Part shown: positions 19,594 through 27,430 of the stretch, in pieces
Position numbering within the stretch: the first letter of the stretch is position 1
Layout: each line of letters starts with the position of its first letter
Position numbers and translations under genes: made by a program
NCBI RefSeq assembly: GCF_001426225.1
Contig: NZ_LMRT01000001.1
Location: forward strand, 276,648-340,647
Length of the DNA stretch: 64,000 nt
Source: Allobosea sp. Leaf344
Lineage (GTDB): Bacteria > Pseudomonadota > Alphaproteobacteria > Rhizobiales > Beijerinckiaceae
Direction of reading: 5' to 3'
The notes under the pieces: generated by a model
What the model saw: only the letters and a program-made list of their open reading frames with translations
Told to the model about the DNA's origin: nothing
Database searches by the model: none

Positions 19594-20808
19594 ATGCTTT
19601 ACGCCGCCTATCAGGCCCAGTCCGACCTCATCAATCCCGCCCGCGTGCTGGCGCATGCGGCGCTTTCGGCGCTCGGCAGCCGCGCCATGAGCGGCCAGCC
19701 GCTCGATCTGCGCGCCACGGCGGCCGCCTGCGAGATGATCAGCCGCGCGAGGCTGACGCATGAGCGGCCGGATTACCGGATCAGGACCGCGCCCGACGGC
19801 GATGGCGAGATCGCGGTCGGCGAGGAGGTGGCGCTCGCCGGTGCCTTCGGCGATCTGCTGCGCTTCCGCAAGGAGGCGCAGTCGGCCCAGGCCAAGGTGC
19901 TGGTGGTGGCGCCGCTGTCGGGCCATTTCTCGACGCTGCTGCGCGGCACGGTGGCGACGCTGCTGCGCGACCACGACGTCTACATCACCGACTGGCACAA
20001 TGCGCGCGACGTCAGCCTGGAGGCGGGCGGCTTCGGCTATGATGATTATGTCGACACGCTGATCGCCTTCATCGAGGCGCTGGGGCCGGAGACGCATGTC
20101 GTCGCGGTGTGCCAGCCCTGCGTCCAGGTGCTCACCGCCGTGGCGGTGATGGCGCAGGCCGGGCATCCCGACCAGCCGCGCAGCATGACTCTGATGGCGG
20201 GGCCGGTCGATACGCGCATCAACCCCACGGCGGTCAACAGGCTGGCGGTGGCCAAGCCGATCGACTGGTTCCGGGAGAGGCTGATCGCCACGGTGCCGCG
20301 CCGCTATGCCGGGGCCGGACGGGAGGTCTATCCCGGCTTCGTCCAGCTCAACGCCTTCGTGGCGATGAACCTGACCCGGCATGTCCATGCCCATATCGAC
20401 CTGTTCACCTGCCTCGCCACCGGCGACGACGAGCAGGCCGCGATCATCAAGAGCTTCTATGACGAGTATTTCGCCGTGCTCGACCTGCCGGCCGAGTTCT
20501 ACCTGGAAACCGTGCAATGGATCTTCCAGGAGGCGCGGCTCGCCGCCGGGACGCTGCGCTATCGCGGCGAGACGGTCGATTGCAGGGCGATCCGGCGGAC
20601 CGCCCTGCTCACCGTCGAGGGCGAGCGCGACGACATCTGCGCGCTCGGGCAGACGGCGGCGGCTCACGATCTCTGCAGCGGGTTGAAGCCGTTCCGCAAG
20701 AGACACCACATGCAGGCCGGCGTCGGCCATTACGGGGTGTTCTCGGGCCGGAAATGGGACGGGCAGGTCTATCCGATCGTCCGCAACATGATCCTCGCCA
20801 ACAGCTGA
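19594..20808 (+). CDS. phaZ: intracellular polyhydroxyalkanoate (PHB) depolymerase
   Basis: 404-residue alpha/beta-hydrolase that degrades intracellular PHB granules to hydroxybutyrate units. It matches the PhaZ intracellular family from its N-terminus (MLYAAYQAQSDL) through the nucleophile region VVAVCQPC, in which Cys173 replaces the usual serine, as in Cupriavidus-type PhaZ. The C-terminal depolymerase domain includes FLxAxQWIFQEARLAAGT-like sequence and ends HYGVFSGRKW. ACGAGGCC upstream of the ATG is a fair binding site. The gene converges on a 50-residue membrane protein gene with a 3-bp gap. Confidence 0.92.
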   Translation: MLYAAYQAQSDLINPARVLAHAALSALGSRAMSGQPLDLRATAAACEMISRARLTHERPDYRIRTAPDGDGEIAVGEEVALAGAFGDLLRFRKEAQSAQAKVLVVAPLSGHFSTLLRGTVATLLRDHDVYITDWHNARDVSLEAGGFGYDDYVDTLIAFIEALGPETHVVAVCQPCVQVLTAVAVMAQAGHPDQPRSMTLMAGPVDTRINPTAVNRLAVAKPIDWFRERLIATVPRRYAGAGREVYPGFVQLNAFVAMNLTRHVHAHIDLFTCLATGDDEQAAIIKSFYDEYFAVLDLPAEFYLETVQWIFQEARLAAGTLRYRGETVDCRAIRRTALLTVEGERDDICALGQTAAAHDLCSGLKPFRKRHHMQAGVGHYGVFSGRKWDGQVYPIVRNMILANS

Positions 20809-20811
20809 GGC

Positions 20812-20964
20812 TCAGTTTTCCTTGATGGAGAGGCCGTTCTTGCCGACCGAGATTTCGACGCCCTCGGGCTGCTTCTTCTCTTCATAGAGCGCATAGCCGG
20901 TCACGGCGAGGCCGCCGACGAGAAGGATGACGAGGCCGACAAGGAGGTTGCGGGACGCGAGCAT
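20812..20964 (-). CDS. 50-residue single-pass membrane protein
   Basis: The ATG at 20964 opens MLASRNLLVGLVILLVGGLA, a signal-anchor or signal peptide of about 20 hydrophobic residues, then a short charged tail (ALYEEKKQPEGVEISVGKNG) ending KEN. CAGGA lies upstream. No function is recognised; similar small proteins are widespread in Rhizobiales. An exact GGAAC-N16-CGTT promoter (21032-21008) precedes it at an ideal distance, which supports both its reality and stress induction. Confidence 0.75.
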   Translation of the reverse strand: MLASRNLLVGLVILLVGGLAVTGYALYEEKKQPEGVEISVGKNGLSIKEN

Positions 20965-21007
20965 GGGATGTCCTGAGATGCCGTCGCGTCAGGCGCGACG
21001 CGCAGAC

Positions 21008-21032
21008 AACGCAGTCCCCGCCCAGCGGTTCC
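21008..21032 (-). promoter_or_regulatory. EcfG-type general stress promoter (GGAAC-N16-CGTT)
   Basis: On the minus strand GGAAC (21032-21028) is separated by 16 bp from CGTT (21011-21008). The pattern equals the alphaproteobacterial EcfG sigma consensus and lies 43 bp upstream of the small membrane protein ATG. Confidence 0.75.
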
Positions 21033-21043
21033 GCTGCGGTGCA

Positions 21044-21460
21044 TCATTCTGCTGCGACGCCGAACCAGCGTGTCGCGATATAGAGCCCGCCGGCGGCGCT
21101 GACGGCGGTCAGGACCGTGCCCCAGGCCAGATCGGTCAGCGCCACCGAGACCGGAAACCCGCGCAGCGTCGAGAGATTGGTGATGTCGTAGGTGCCATAG
21201 GCGAGGACGCCGAGCCCTGCCCCCGCCAGCAGCGCGGCGAGAACGCTGCCGCTCGCCAGATTGGGGAGGATCGCGAACCAGGCGATGCCGGCGACATAGA
21301 CGAGGTAGAACAACGCGGCGATGCCGAGCCGCGGCTCGGGCAGCAGCAGATCCCCCATGCGGGCGACATAGAATTCGCGGGCCACATATTTCAGCCAGAG
21401 CAGGTCGAGCGGGAACAGGATCAGCGCCGTCGCAGCGTAGATCAGCAGGAAACGCGTCAT
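21044..21460 (-). CDS. DUF2177 family membrane protein
   Basis: 138 residues with about four transmembrane helices: residues 3-22, 45-66, 70-90 and 112-132. The motif PLDLLWLKYVAREFY near the N-terminus and GTYDITNLSTLRGFP are typical of DUF2177, a family without known function. Its ATG overlaps the PAP2 stop by 4 bp (ATGA), so it is the last gene of an operon with a lipid kinase-like protein and a phosphatase and may act in the envelope. Also GC-typical and without a signal peptide. Confidence 0.85.
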   Translation of the reverse strand: MTRFLLIYAATALILFPLDLLWLKYVAREFYVARMGDLLLPEPRLGIAALFYLVYVAGIAWFAILPNLASGSVLAALLAGAGLGVLAYGTYDITNLSTLRGFPVSVALTDLAWGTVLTAVSAAGGLYIATRWFGVAAE

Positions 21461-22173
21461 GCGGGCTCGTCCTTCGGCTCCGGCGGCACGGAACCGCCCA
21501 GCCTGTCTACGTGGCCCTGCTCGTCCCGGATCTCCTGGCTGACCATGCTGCGGCCGAGCCAGGCGACGGAGAGGCTGGCCCAGGTCATTCCGAGCAGCCA
21601 GCCGGCCAAAACGTCCGTCGGCCAGTGCACGCCGAGATAGACCCGGCTCGCCCCGATCAGGACGATGACGCTCCAGGCTATCACGTAGCAGAGCCTGGTG
21701 ATGTGCCGGCGCTTCACCGCCAGGCCGACGAAACCCGCGATGCAGAGCAGCGTCACCGCCGAGAGAAAGGCGTGCCCGCTCGGGAAGCTCGCGGTGAAGG
21801 TCAGCGCGGCATGCTCCACGATGTCCGGCCGCTCGCGGCCGATCAGGATCTTCAGCCAGGTGCTGGCCAGGGTCGCCGCCAGCACGCTGACCAGCAGCCC
21901 GACCGCCAGGCGCGGATGGCGGCATTGCCACAGCACGAGGCTCGCGGTGATCATCATCAGCCCCAGCCCGGTGAAGCTGCCGAGCGCCGTGACGTCCCGC
22001 ACCGCCTCCCGCAGCCAGAGCGGGCCGATCGGCATGGAGGGATTGCCGGTCTCGCGCAGCATCAGCACGAGCCCGGTGTCGAAGGCGAAGCTGTTGCCGG
22101 TGGCGATGAAGATCGCCAGGCCGAGAAATCCGCAGGCCGCGGCGAGCGGCAGGAGAAAGCGTCGCGAGGCCAT
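21457..22173 (-). CDS. PAP2-superfamily phosphatase (membrane lipid phosphatase)
   Basis: 238 residues, six membrane helices. It has all three PAP2 motifs: K-x6-RP (KILIGRERPD), PSGH (SFPSGHAF, catalytic His) and SR-x5-H-x3-D (SRVYLGVHWPTD). Such enzymes dephosphorylate phosphatidate, undecaprenyl pyrophosphate or related lipids on the periplasmic side. It follows the diacylglycerol kinase-like gene by 2 bp, suggesting opposing lipid phosphorylation and dephosphorylation, but the lipid is not evident. Confidence 0.92.
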   Translation of the reverse strand: MASRRFLLPLAAACGFLGLAIFIATGNSFAFDTGLVLMLRETGNPSMPIGPLWLREAVRDVTALGSFTGLGLMMITASLVLWQCRHPRLAVGLLVSVLAATLASTWLKILIGRERPDIVEHAALTFTASFPSGHAFLSAVTLLCIAGFVGLAVKRRHITRLCYVIAWSVIVLIGASRVYLGVHWPTDVLAGWLLGMTWASLSVAWLGRSMVSQEIRDEQGHVDRLGGSVPPEPKDEPA

Positions 22174-22175
22174 GG

Positions 22176-23075
22176 CTAGAGGTTAGGCTCCCGGGCGGCG
22201 ATGACCGTCACGGCGCGGGGCAGCAGCCGGTAGGAGAGCGCCCCGCCGCGGCGCTCGACCTCGCCGTCGAAGGTGATGTGCCCGCGGCGCTTGTCGCGCC
22301 GGCGCAAGGTCACCTCCGGCGTGGTGAAGGAGACGAGCTCGGGCGAGTCGCGCCAGCCGCCGGTCACCACCGAAAGCGCGGCCTTGCAGCGCGACCAGAG
22401 CCCGCCGGCATTGAGGATGTGGACTTCGAAGACCCCGCCGGCGAGATCGCTGCGCCGCCATTCAGCGCCGTCGAAGCTGTTGATGGTGACGAGGACGGCG
22501 TCGGCCTCGACCTGGCGGCGCTCATCCTCCACCAGGATCTCGACGGTGATCGCGCGGGTGAACAGGATCGAGCGCACGCTGGCGACCAGGAACGCCGCGG
22601 CCCGGCTGAAGGGGAAGCGCCGGCGGGCATGCTCCCGCTCGCGTGCCATCAGGCTGAAGAAGCCCATGCCGGACAGGGAGTGGAACATCTGGTCATTGAC
22701 CCGGCCGATATCCAGCTCGACCGGACGGCCGGTGCAGAGCGCCTCGATCTGCCGCTCCAGCGTGCCGTAGAGCCCGAGATCGCGGCCGAGCACGTTGACC
22801 GTTCCCAGCGGGAGGATGCCGACCGGGCGGTGCGCCTCGAGCAGGATGGGCAGGACGCCGTTGATCGTGCCGTCGCCGCCGGCGATGACGGGGACGGCGT
22901 CCTGATCGGCGATGGCCAGCGCCAGGGCCGAGTGCAGCTCCTTGGGGCTGACCAGCCTTACGTCTGCGGTGCAACCATGGCTGGCGAAAGCCTCGGCCAC
23001 CCGGGTCGCGAAGGCGGCCTGCCCGAGCTCCAGCACGGTTCCGGCACGCGCATTGACGACGATGACGTGGCGCAT
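22176..23075 (-). CDS. diacylglycerol/lipid kinase family protein
   Basis: 299 residues of the DAGK catalytic family. VNARAGT and the glycine-rich nucleotide loop AGGDGTINGVL followed by LPLGTVNVLGRDLG are diagnostic. The C-terminal half is the beta-rich lipid-binding domain, including HITFDGEVERR. I take ATG 23075 (product MRHVIVVNARAG); the upstream in-frame extension is unrelated. First of the DGK-PAP2-DUF2177 set and 34 bp downstream of a transglutaminase-like gene. Likely phosphorylates diacylglycerol or a related lipid at the membrane. Confidence 0.9.
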   Translation of the reverse strand: MRHVIVVNARAGTVLELGQAAFATRVAEAFASHGCTADVRLVSPKELHSALALAIADQDAVPVIAGGDGTINGVLPILLEAHRPVGILPLGTVNVLGRDLGLYGTLERQIEALCTGRPVELDIGRVNDQMFHSLSGMGFFSLMAREREHARRRFPFSRAAAFLVASVRSILFTRAITVEILVEDERRQVEADAVLVTINSFDGAEWRRSDLAGGVFEVHILNAGGLWSRCKAALSVVTGGWRDSPELVSFTTPEVTLRRRDKRRGHITFDGEVERRGGALSYRLLPRAVTVIAAREPNL

Positions 23076-23109
23076 TTTGTGGTGCCGAACTCGCTTGTAA
23101 GCATTGAAA

Positions 23110-24000
23110 TCAGGATAGAGCCATCTGACGCGGCCAGCTTGAAGCCTGCATCGCAATATTAGCAGGATGCGTGGCGGTTTCGATCTCCTCCGTCACCACC
23201 TCGAAGGCGCCGAGCTGGTGCGGACCGAAGGACGAGACCATCGCCACATCGGTCGCGTCGCGCCCGCGCGCGATCACGATGCGTCCGATGCGCGGCGTAT
23301 TGTGACGCGCGTCGAACGTGTACCAGCGGCGGCCGAGATAAACCTCGAACCAAGCGTTGAAATCCATCGGCGCCGGGTTGGGCGGAACGCCGATATCGCC
23401 GAGATAGCCGTTGCAGTAGCGCGCCGGGATGTTCATGCAGCGGCAGAGCGCCACGGCGAGATGCGCGAAGTCGCGGCAGACGCCGACGCGTTCCTCGAAG
23501 GCCTCGGCGGCGGTGCGGGTGCTGCGCGCGAAATGATAGCCGAAGGTCAGGTGGTTGTGGACGAAGTCGACGATCGCCTGGACGCGCTTCCAGCCCGGCT
23601 CGATCTGGCCGAACAGGTTCCAGGCGGTGCCCGACAGCTTGTCCGTTTCGCAATAGCGGCTGCCGAGGAGGTAGACCAGCGCCTCGTTTGGCAGCTGCGA
23701 GGGCGGCACCTCCCGCGCCTCGGGGGCGACCGGATCGGGCTCGCCGCTGTCATGGGCGACGCCTTCCGACTGCAGCAGCACGCCGCCCGCCGGAGCGAGG
23801 ATGCGGCGGCAGATATTGCCGAACTGGTCGAGATACTGGTCGACCTGCACGGGGCGCGCGGGATCACGCAGGGATTTCACCAGCATCTCGTCCGGCCGCA
23901 CCAGATCGAGCCGGCGCGAGGGGTGAACATCGAGCAGGGTGACCATCGGCAGTTCCTGCTGGCAATGGATCTCGATGCGGTAGCCGTAGCGGATCTGCAT
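23110..24000 (-). CDS. transglutaminase-fold protein with His replaced by Asn
   Basis: 296 residues. The core contains Cys175 (VGVCRDFAHLA) and Asp230 (YTFDARHNTPRIGR), but the position of the catalytic His is Asn215 (MDFNAWFEVYLG). My recollection is that this proteobacterial subgroup often has Ser or Asn there, so it may have a changed mechanism or none. ATG 24000 is preceded by GGGAGAA. It heads the operon with DGK, PAP2 and DUF2177. It is a different subfamily from the two transglutaminases at 8.7-15.6 kb. Confidence 0.85.
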   Translation of the reverse strand: MQIRYGYRIEIHCQQELPMVTLLDVHPSRRLDLVRPDEMLVKSLRDPARPVQVDQYLDQFGNICRRILAPAGGVLLQSEGVAHDSGEPDPVAPEAREVPPSQLPNEALVYLLGSRYCETDKLSGTAWNLFGQIEPGWKRVQAIVDFVHNHLTFGYHFARSTRTAAEAFEERVGVCRDFAHLAVALCRCMNIPARYCNGYLGDIGVPPNPAPMDFNAWFEVYLGRRWYTFDARHNTPRIGRIVIARGRDATDVAMVSSFGPHQLGAFEVVTEEIETATHPANIAMQASSWPRQMALS

Positions 24001-24101
24001 GGATGTTCTCCCGGACCAGTCGCTCCCTTCAGCGGGCGACCATGAGATTTCGCCCGTCTGGGCATTTAGGCGGTGAAATCGAGGCGCGTTCGCGACGTCC
24101 T

Positions 24102-24138
24102 TCACAAAAAGAAGATGCGGGCCTTTTGGGCCCGCATC
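24102..24138 (-). terminator. Rho-independent terminator after the PRC-barrel gene
   Basis: A 10-bp perfect stem (24114-24123 with 24129-24138) is followed on the minus strand by TTCTTTTTG. It separates the PRC-barrel gene from the downstream transglutaminase-fold operon. Confidence 0.88.
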
Positions 24139-24200
24139 TCGCCGTCACGACGATTCGGCTGGGGGGATAGCAACCGCCGCGACCTGCTTCGGGCACGGCC

Positions 24201-24590
24201 TCACATCCAATAGGGCATCGTGCCGTAATAATCGTGGACGCGCGTGCCGTAGCCGCGATCGTTCCAGTCTGGCTCGCCGGCGCTGTCATACATCGGCGCC
24301 GCCTCGAGCTTGTCCTTGGTCAGCGGCACGACATAGCCACCGCGCTGGGTGTCGTAGTCGAGCACGCTCCACGGCACCGGATGGTATTTTTCGCCGATGC
24401 CGAGAAAGCCACCGAACGACATGATGGCGTAGGCGACCTTGCCGGTGCGCTTGTCGAGCATCACGTCGTAGATTTCGCCAAGATGCTCGCCGGCGGTGTT
24501 GTAGACGTCCGTTCCGGCCACACGCGCCCCGGCGATCAGCGGGTTCGGCGAGCTGGTCATGGTCTGACCCGTCATGGTCTGAGCTGTCAT
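24201..24590 (-). CDS. PRC-barrel domain protein
   Basis: 129 residues. After an N-terminal TMTGQTMTSS stretch the PRC-barrel fold covers residues ~20-100 (VYNTAGEHLGEIYDVMLDKRTGKVAYA, PVPWSVLDYD). PRC-barrel proteins of this alphaproteobacterial type are small, soluble, often stress-induced and of unknown role. GAGGAGA precedes the ATG at 24590. An exact GGAAC-N16-CGTT promoter lies upstream, and the gene ends in a strong terminator, so it is a single-gene stress unit. Confidence 0.9.
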   Translation of the reverse strand: MTAQTMTGQTMTSSPNPLIAGARVAGTDVYNTAGEHLGEIYDVMLDKRTGKVAYAIMSFGGFLGIGEKYHPVPWSVLDYDTQRGGYVVPLTKDKLEAAPMYDSAGEPDWNDRGYGTRVHDYYGTMPYWM

Positions 24591-24636
24591 AGCGGTCTCC
24601 TCATGAGGCGGCGTTTCCACCGCCTGGTCCCCGATC

Positions 24637-24661
24637 AACGTGATGCCGCTCGCAAGGTTCC
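24637..24661 (-). promoter_or_regulatory. EcfG-type promoter of the PRC-barrel gene
   Basis: Minus-strand GGAAC (24661-24657), 16-bp spacer, CGTT (24640-24637): an exact consensus, 46 bp before the ATG. Confidence 0.8.
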
Positions 24662-24747
24662 GCGGAAAACGCGCGGTCCGAGTGCCGCAGCGATCATGAC
24701 GGGGACGCGGCGCGGGGATGCCTCGCGGTCGCCTTCGGCACGGCGCC

Positions 24748-24772
24748 GGAACTTTCGCGACGGCAAGCTGTT
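24748..24772 (+). promoter_or_regulatory. EcfG-like promoter of the glycine-zipper lipoprotein gene
   Basis: GGAAC (24748-24752), 16-bp spacer, TGTT (24769-24772), one mismatch in the -10; 51 bp before the ATG at 24824 and divergent from the PRC-barrel promoter. Confidence 0.55.
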
Positions 24773-24823
24773 TACCGGCACACGCGGCTGCGGCCGACGG
24801 GTCAATTGCCAAGGAGAGTAGCA

Positions 24824-25087
24824 ATGAAGAAGTTCATCATCGTCGCCGCAATGGCCGCCTCGCTCGGCGCCTGCACCCAGCGCGAACAGAATGCCGGCAC
24901 CGGGGCGCTGATCGGCGCCGGCACGGGCGCCGTGATCGGCGGCCTCGCCACCGGACGCGCCGGCGGTGCTCTGGCTGGTGCTGCGATCGGCGGCGCCGGC
25001 GGCGCGATCATCGGCTCGGCCGCGACGCCCGACCGGATCTGCTACGGCCGCGACGAATATGGCCGCCGCGTTCGCTACTCCTGCTGA
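24824..25087 (+). CDS. glycine-zipper lipoprotein
   Basis: 87 residues. MKKFIIVAAMAASLGAC is a lipoprotein signal with lipobox LGAC (Cys17). The body has repeated GxxxG runs (GALIGAGTGAVIGGLATG, GGALAGAAIGGAGGAI), a glycine-zipper membrane-associated domain, and the short tail DRICYGRDEYGRRVRYSC holds two further cysteines. AAGGAGAG precedes the ATG. Likely an outer-membrane-associated stress lipoprotein; exact role unknown. It ends in a strong terminator. Confidence 0.88.
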   Translation: MKKFIIVAAMAASLGACTQREQNAGTGALIGAGTGAVIGGLATGRAGGALAGAAIGGAGGAIIGSAATPDRICYGRDEYGRRVRYSC

Positions 25088-25112
25088 TCGACACCCGATC
25101 GGTGGATGAAAG

Positions 25113-25146
25113 AGCCCGTCTTCCGCAAGGAGGGCGGGCTTTTTTC
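25113..25146 (+). terminator. Rho-independent terminator
   Basis: A 12-bp stem (25113-25124 with 25129-25140, including G-T pairs) with loop GCAA, followed by a run of T to 25146; 25 bp after the lipoprotein stop. Confidence 0.92.
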
Positions 25147-25195
25147 ATGAGTGAGCCCTATGCCGGTCCGTCGCGCGCGCAGCGGCGCCGCCGGC

Positions 25196-25951
25196 TCAGA
25201 CCTCGCCATAGGGCCCGAAGCGCCCGACGAAGCGATGTTCGGCACCGGGATAGAGCAGCCGCACGGCGGTAACCGGGTCCTGCTGGTTCCAGGTGCGCCG
25301 CTCGATCAGCAGGCAGGGCGTCCCCGCCGGAATGGCCAGGCGCTGCGCATCCGGCGCCTCGGCCGCCACCGCGCTGATCGCGTGCTCGGCCTGCGACCAC
25401 AGACTGTTCTGCAGCAGCCAGTCGCCCGGCGGGACCGCGCCGAAATCCTGTCCGCCCGCGGCGGGCACGCTGGCGAGATGGATGACGCGCTCCTCCAGCA
25501 CATGCGGCTGGCCGTCGCTGAAATGCAGGGTCACGAGATGGCAGACCTGATCCGAGCGCGCCAGGCCGAAGCGCGCCGCGACCTCCGCCGTCGCCTTGCC
25601 GTCGCGTCGCGACAGGATCCGGTAGCTGTGGCTCTTGCCGCGCTTGCGCACCTCCTCCGGGATCGAGAGGATGTTGAGCATGGCATAGGTGGTCGGGGGG
25701 CTCGCGACGATGGTGCCCGAGCGCCGGCGGCGGGTGATGAGGCCCTCCCGCGCGAGCTGCACCAGCGCGCGATGGACCGTCATGCGCGACGCGCCGAGCT
25801 GCTCCATCAGCGCATGCTCCGGCGGCACGGACGTCCCCGGCGGCCAGGCGCCGCCGAGGATGAGATCGCGGATCGCCCGGCGGATCTGGTCATAGAGCGG
25901 CCCTGCCCCGTCGAGGCGGACATCGCCGAGATTGGTTTCGCCTGTCGCCAT
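25196..25951 (-). CDS. hutC: histidine utilisation repressor (GntR/HutC family)
   Basis: 251 residues. The N-terminal GntR winged helix (PLYDQIRRAIRDLILGGAWPPGT, EHALMEQLGASRMTVHRAL) binds DNA, and the C-terminal UTRA domain senses the inducer, urocanate in characterised HutC proteins. ATG 25951 is used; an in-frame GTG at 25963 is also possible. It starts about 30 bp after hutF on the same strand, so hutF and hutC share a message that diverges from hutIHGU. Its likely operators are the TGCATATGCA palindromes at 27373-27384 and 36888-36900. Confidence 0.93.
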   Translation of the reverse strand: MATGETNLGDVRLDGAGPLYDQIRRAIRDLILGGAWPPGTSVPPEHALMEQLGASRMTVHRALVQLAREGLITRRRRSGTIVASPPTTYAMLNILSIPEEVRKRGKSHSYRILSRRDGKATAEVAARFGLARSDQVCHLVTLHFSDGQPHVLEERVIHLASVPAAGGQDFGAVPPGDWLLQNSLWSQAEHAISAVAAEAPDAQRLAIPAGTPCLLIERRTWNQQDPVTAVRLLYPGAEHRFVGRFGPYGEV

Positions 25952-25981
25952 CGCCCTCAGCACGGTTCGACCATCACCGCC

Positions 25982-27355
25982 TCATGACAGCAGCTTGCGC
26001 ATCACCGTCGCGAAACGGCCGCGCACGGCCTCGCGGCGATGATGGCGGCCCTCGCCGACCAGCTTGCGCCCGCCGATGAAGACAGTGCTCAGCGGTAGTG
26101 CATTGCCGGCAAAGACCGCGCTGTCCAGCGCGATCTCGCCGCTCTTGCCGAGCAGCGCCGGATGGTCGGGATCGAGCGTCACCAGATCGGCGCGGCAGCC
26201 GGGCGCGATCCGCCCGATGGCGCGGCCGCAGGCCTGGGCGCCGCCTGCGCAGGCCTGCTGCCAGAGCGCGACGCCGGTCGATGTGCCGGGCGGGGCCAGC
26301 AGCGCCCGGCCGCGATCGCGCAGGCGCTGCGAATACTCCAGCTGGCGCAGTTCGGAGCCGGCGTCGATCTGGATGTTGGAATCGCTGCCGATGCCGAAGC
26401 GTCCCGCCGCCTCGCGATAGCGCACGCCGTCGAAGATCCCGTCGCCGAGGCTGGATTCGGTGATCGGGCACAGGCCCGCGACCGCGCCGCTGCGGGCGAT
26501 CGCGTCCCGCTCCTCGCCGCTCAGATGGGTCGCGTGGATCAGGCACCAGCGCTGGTCCAGCGCGACATGGTCCAGCAGCAGTTCGACGGGCCTGCGCCCG
26601 GTCAGCGCCCGGCTGTCCTCGACCTCGCGCAGCTGCTCGGCCACATGGATATGCAGCGGACAGTCCGGGTCGAGGCCGGCGAGCCAGGCGAGATCCTCGG
26701 TCGCGACCGCGCGCAGCGAATGCGGCGCGAGCCCGAGCCGGGCATCGTCCAGCGGAGCGATCGCCAGGCGGCTCGCCTCGACGAGCCGCTGATAGCCATC
26801 GCGATCGTTGAGGAAGCGGCGCTGGCCCTGGGCGGGGGCCGCCTGTCCGAAATTGCCGAAGCGGTAGAGCACCGGCAGCAGGGTCAGCCCCAGCCCGGTT
26901 TCCGCGGCGGCACTGGCGATGGCCTGCGCCATGGCGGCCCGCTCCGCATAGGGCCGCCCCTGCGGATCGTGATGCAGGTAATGAAACTCGGCGAGTGCGG
27001 TGAAACCACCCTCGATCATCTCGACGAAGGCCTGCGCGGCTAGCGCCTGCACATCTTCCGGGTCCAGCCGATCCAGGAAGCGATACATCACCTCACGCCA
27101 GGTCCAGAAGGAATCGGTGCCCTCGCCGCGGCGCTCGGCCAGCCCGGCCATGCCGCGCTGGAAGGCATGGCTGTGCAGGTTCGGCATGCCGGGCAGCGTC
27201 AGGCCGCGCAGCCGCTCCGCGCCGGGCGCCGGCGCGGCGTCCGTGGCGAGATCGGTGATGATCCCGCCCGCGATCCGCAGGGTGACGTCTCTCCGGATCC
27301 CGTCCGGCAGCAGCGCCTCGTCGAGATGAAGTGTCAGCTCCCCGGGAGAGGCCAT
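25982..27355 (-). CDS. hutF: formimidoylglutamate deiminase
   Basis: Zn-dependent amidohydrolase converting N-formimidoyl-L-glutamate to N-formyl-L-glutamate plus ammonia. 457 residues; metal ligands NLHSHAFQRGMAG, then HIHVAEQ and HATHLS, and a GSDSNIQIDA segment that is typical of HutF. ATG 27355 has AAGGGG 6 bp upstream; the TTG at 27361 is badly spaced. Together with hutG it defines the two-step deiminase/deformylase branch rather than direct HutG formiminoglutamase. Confidence 0.95.
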   Translation of the reverse strand: MASPGELTLHLDEALLPDGIRRDVTLRIAGGIITDLATDAAPAPGAERLRGLTLPGMPNLHSHAFQRGMAGLAERRGEGTDSFWTWREVMYRFLDRLDPEDVQALAAQAFVEMIEGGFTALAEFHYLHHDPQGRPYAERAAMAQAIASAAAETGLGLTLLPVLYRFGNFGQAAPAQGQRRFLNDRDGYQRLVEASRLAIAPLDDARLGLAPHSLRAVATEDLAWLAGLDPDCPLHIHVAEQLREVEDSRALTGRRPVELLLDHVALDQRWCLIHATHLSGEERDAIARSGAVAGLCPITESSLGDGIFDGVRYREAAGRFGIGSDSNIQIDAGSELRQLEYSQRLRDRGRALLAPPGTSTGVALWQQACAGGAQACGRAIGRIAPGCRADLVTLDPDHPALLGKSGEIALDSAVFAGNALPLSTVFIGGRKLVGEGRHHRREAVRGRFATVMRKLLS

Positions 27356-27372
27356 CCGCAACCCCTTGTCAT

Positions 27373-27384
27373 TTGCATATGCAA
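27373..27384. promoter_or_regulatory. candidate HutC operator in hutF/hutI intergenic region
   Basis: Perfect 12-bp palindrome TTGCATATGCAA in the 75-bp divergent hutF-hutI spacer. The 13-mer TGCATATGCAATT (27374-27386) recurs at 36888-36900 upstream of an ABC importer operon. Short AT-centred palindromes are usual for HutC-type GntR regulators. Confidence 0.65.
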
Positions 27385-27430
27385 TTGGCTAGCATAGTCG
27401 CGGCTCCGGGATTGTCGAGAGGAAAGCGGC

